Origin: Arthrobacter citreus
GTDB lineage: Bacteria; Actinomycetota; Actinomycetes; Actinomycetales; Micrococcaceae
NCBI RefSeq assembly: GCF_009192745.1
Contig: NZ_VTFV01000006.1
Span: 83,863-147,862, forward strand
Length of the DNA stretch: 64,000 nucleotides
Reading direction: 5' to 3'
Part shown: positions 62,198 to 64,000 of the stretch, one piece after another
Position numbering within the stretch: the first letter of the stretch is position 1
Layout: each line of letters opens with the position of its first letter
The notes under the pieces: generated by a model
What the model was told of the DNA's origin: nothing
What the model saw: the letters and a program-made list of their open reading frames with translations, nothing else
The model's database searches: none
Translations under genes and position numbers: made by a program

Positions 62198-62212
62198 TCT
62201 GCCCGGACAAAC

Positions 62213-62245
62213 AGAAACACCCCGGTCATGGACCGGGGCGTTTCT
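62213..62245 (+). terminator. rho-independent-like terminator after ABC permease
   Basis: AGAAACACCCCGGTC pairs with GACCGGGGCGTTTCT around an ATG loop, with one mismatch. It sits 16 bp after the permease stop and 18 bp before the tRNA on the other strand, so it probably ends both transcripts. Confidence 0.75.
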
Positions 62246-62262
62246 GGTGATGATTTCTCATC

Positions 62263-62350
62263 TGGCGGAGGATGGGGGATTTGAACCCCCGAGGGCGTTA
62301 ACCCAACACGCGTTCCAGGCGTGCGCCATAGGCCGCTAGGCGAATCCTCC
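62263..62350 (-). tRNA. tRNA-Ser (anticodon GGA)
   Basis: The minus strand reads GGAGGATTCGCC at the 5' end and ATCCTCCGCCA at the 3' end, closing the acceptor stem with an encoded CCA. The anticodon arm is CACGCCTGGAACGCGTG, giving GGA at positions 34-36. A long variable arm (TTGGGTTAACGCCCTC) is typical of serine tRNAs, and GGTTCAAATCC is the T loop. Length 88 nt. Confidence 0.95.
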
Positions 62351-62416
62351 AGGCTTTGCTCGTCAAGAGCAGATATAAGACTACCGGACTTTGAACCATT
62401 TACCGAATCGGCTGCT

Positions 62417-63064
62417 TTACGGGCCGGCGGCGGCTTTGCGCCGCCGGCTTCCGGCCAGCCGCAAGCCCAGGCTGATGACCAGAATGGACAGCCAGGAGTA
62501 CTCCGCCGCAGAAGGGCTGACCAAGGCGATCGGAATCGACAGGAGGAAGACGGCCGGTGTGATCGGTGCCCGGACGCGCGCGTATTGGAGCAGGCCGGGA
62601 TTCACATCGTCCCGGAAAAGCCCATGCCTGCGGCAGTAGGACCACATCAGCGTGTTCACCGACCCGATCAGCCCCAGTGCCGCCGCGTAAATAACGACGC
62701 CGAGGCTGGTGTCGTCATGCAGCGCCAGCATGTCCGTGGCGTAGGCCAGCAGTGCCACGAAGAACAGCAGCAGCAGGTTCAGCCGCTGCAGGCCGCCGGT
62801 GAACCCTTTCAACAGGCGGAACAGCCGGTGGTGGCTCAGCCAGTAGGCTCCCGCAACGGCGAAGGAGAGGGCGTAGGCGAAGAATTCCGGTCGCTGTTCC
62901 AGGATGGCCTGTCCCAGCTGGTCGGCGGGAACATCGGGCGCCTTGATGTCCACGGCCAGCAGCGTCATGGCGATGGCGAACACCGCATCGCTGAAGAACA
63001 TGGTGCGTTCAATGTCCGGCCCGGAGTCGAGCCCGCGTTTGAGGGAGCCGCTGTTCTCCGTCAT
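62417..63064 (-). CDS. TMEM175-family (DUF1211) potassium-channel-like protein
   Basis: The 215-residue protein has the family signature ERTMFFSDAVFAIAMTLLAV in helix 1, where FSDAVFAIxxT forms the filter region, and five more predicted helices (FFAYALSFAVAGAYWLSHHR, LNLLLLFFVALLAYATDML and so on). Bacterial members are potassium-permeable tetrameric channels. The C terminus is basic (AGSRRRKAAAGP). It stands alone between the tRNA and the rRNA operon end. Confidence 0.88.
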   Translation of the reverse strand: MTENSGSLKRGLDSGPDIERTMFFSDAVFAIAMTLLAVDIKAPDVPADQLGQAILEQRPEFFAYALSFAVAGAYWLSHHRLFRLLKGFTGGLQRLNLLLLFFVALLAYATDMLALHDDTSLGVVIYAAALGLIGSVNTLMWSYCRRHGLFRDDVNPGLLQYARVRAPITPAVFLLSIPIALVSPSAAEYSWLSILVISLGLRLAGSRRRKAAAGP

Positions 63065-63131
63065 TTACACAGTCTGTGCCTGCTACCGGTGCCCGGGTAA
63101 GCCTGCCCCTGCCCAGAGGGCGGGAAGAAAC

Positions 63132-63169
63132 AGAAAAGGACCCGTACGTCTTTGTACGGATCCTTTTCT
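63132..63169. terminator. rRNA operon terminator
   Basis: AGAAAAGGACCCGTAC and GTACGGATCCTTTTCT pair with one mismatch around GTCTTT. It lies 10 bp downstream of the distal 5S gene on the minus strand; the A-rich left arm provides the U tract in the transcript. Confidence 0.8.
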
Positions 63170-63178
63170 CTACGGTAT

Positions 63179-63297
63179 GTCCGGCGGTGACCTACTCTCC
63201 CACACCCTCCCGGGTGCAGTACCATCGGCGCTGTGGGTCTTAGCTTCCGGGTTCGGAATGGGACCGGGCGTTTCCCCCACGCAATGACCGCCGTAAC
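63179..63297 (-). rRNA. rrf: 5S ribosomal RNA, distal copy
   Basis: The minus strand begins GTTACGGCGGTCATTGCGTG and ends GAGTAGGTCACCGCCGGAC, a standard actinobacterial 5S sequence of about 119 nt with CCCATTCCGAACCCGGAAGC in loop B/C. It differs from the second copy upstream at a few loop positions (for example GTGGGGG against GCGGGGG). It ends the operon. Confidence 0.95.
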
Positions 63298-63710
63298 CCT
63301 TTGTCCTCGCTTGCGCGGGAAAACCTGGGTCACGCGCCGCGTCCTTCTTCCGTTTCCGGAACCAGTCTGCGGCGGTGATGCTCTAATATCTTACCCTGTT
63401 TTTCGGGCTGCTTTGACCACTCGTCGATTCGGCGTGCGACCCCGGCTCGGCCGGAGGTGTCTCCGGGTGTCCGTCGGGGTGCCGTCGACCTGGCGGGGCG
63501 AGGCTGGGCGGCCGGCCGTAGCGGGCCGGCGCACCGGCCATGGCGGGCCGCAGCGCCCCTGGTTTCCCAGTCCCCGTGGCTCCTGTTGCCCCTGAGGCGG
63601 CCGGGAGTGCACAGCTGTCCCAGAAGGTGGGAGCCGGGCCCGGTGGTGGGGGTGGTGTTAAAGCAGTTCAGGCTCCGCAGCGTTGCGGAGCCTGAACTCT
63701 TCTAATGATT
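63298..63710. other. spacer between two 5S genes
   Basis: About 413 bp without a gene. It contains GC-rich sequence with no protein signal and, near its right end, the hairpin at 63665-63698. It may carry a terminator and possibly a promoter for the distal 5S copy; none is clear. Confidence 0.5.
63665..63698 (-). terminator. terminator after first 5S copy
   Basis: AGTTCAGGCTCCGCA and TGCGGAGCCTGAACT form a perfect 15-bp stem with a 4-nt loop, directly after the proximal 5S gene in the minus direction. A short T run follows (GCTTTAA). Confidence 0.8.
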
Positions 63711-63829
63711 GTCCGGCGGTGACCTACTCTCCCACACCCTCCCGGGTGCAGTACCATCGGCGCTGCGGGTCTTAGCTTCCGGGTTCGGAATGGGACCGGG
63801 CGTTTCCCCCGCGCAATGACCGCCGTAAC
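63711..63829 (-). rRNA. rrf: 5S ribosomal RNA, proximal copy
   Basis: Same sequence class as the distal copy, starting GTTACGGCGGTCATTGCGCG. It lies at the 3' end of the rRNA operon; the 23S gene would be just beyond the right edge, with the 170 bp of 23S-5S spacer seen here (including CATAGTGGACGCAAGCAGCA in the given strand). The two copies are 413 bp apart. Confidence 0.95.
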
Positions 63830-64000
63830 CCTTGAACCCAGGCCCCCAGGGGGGTGGGTAAAAACGTGGGGTACGTGGTACCAGAGACCACCAAGCCCCT
63901 GGTAAGAGGGTGGTGGCGTGTATTCAGTTATTGGTGTTCCCTGAGCAACAACGGCGGGTTGTTGGTTGGGAACCACATAGTGGACGCAAGCAGCATGATC
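63830..64000 (-). other. 23S-5S intergenic spacer
   Basis: This is spacer sequence of the rRNA operon up to the window edge; the 3' end of 23S rRNA is probably just outside. Nothing else is visible. Confidence 0.6.

Overview
The window is GC-rich actinobacterial chromosome. The Actinobacteria-restricted block of a histidine phosphatase, a DUF3090 protein and an SCO1664-family protein, the overall codon use and the rRNA-operon end fit the Micrococcaceae, most likely an Arthrobacter-like soil organism; the genus is inference. The last kilobase is the 3' end of a minus-strand rRNA operon with two 5S genes, and a tRNA-Ser(GGA) lies just before it.

Layout. 1-9.3 kb: edge-truncated EAL phosphodiesterase, VOC protein with a divergent WYL regulator, alanine-dehydrogenase-like enzyme with a tiny basic protein overlapping its start, TetR plus quinone reductase behind a clear operator, SDR with a divergent LysR regulator, SRPBCC and ASCH proteins. 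9.3-26.5 kb: mostly transport and metabolism, including a lipoprotein, a DHA2-type MFS pump, an operon of leader peptide, amino-acid permease, membrane protein and M20 dipeptidase, a class II glutamine amidotransferase, LysR/EamA, a kinase-like protein, an APC permease and a PoxB-type TPP enzyme.

26.9-35.6 kb: a tightly overlapping operon with a polar amino-acid-type ABC importer, a CapA-family metallophosphatase-like protein, a class III CoA-transferase, two subunits of the 2-hydroxyacyl-CoA dehydratase family and probably an MFS pump. It reads as a dedicated import, CoA-activation and dehydration-like route. It is unusual in a probably aerobic host because no activator gene is present and the second subunit has only one cysteine.

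36.2-42.1 kb: an AT-richer island of foreign character. It holds an AIPR-family abortive-infection protein and a complete retron. On the minus strand the retron reads effector (phosphoribosyltransferase-like plus winged helix), then a structured msr-msd RNA of about 224 nt bounded by a 13-bp a1/a2 repeat, then a retron-type reverse transcriptase. Immediately after come jetA, jetB and jetC of a Wadjet/MksBEF-type SMC system; no jetD nuclease follows. Together this is a defence region, with the retron as the strongest individual system.

47.7-62.2 kb: DUF2332 and DUF2236 proteins, an intergenic repeat array, a thioredoxin-fold lipoprotein, a fatty-acid-like cluster (FabF-type synthase, acyl-CoA ligase, FabL-like reductase, divergent cupin, TetR) organised around a perfect 12-bp-arm palindrome, a NarL-type two-component system with an Ala/Gly-rich insert in the kinase, and a MacB-like ABC exporter. 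The remainder is the tRNA, a TMEM175-like channel and the rRNA end.
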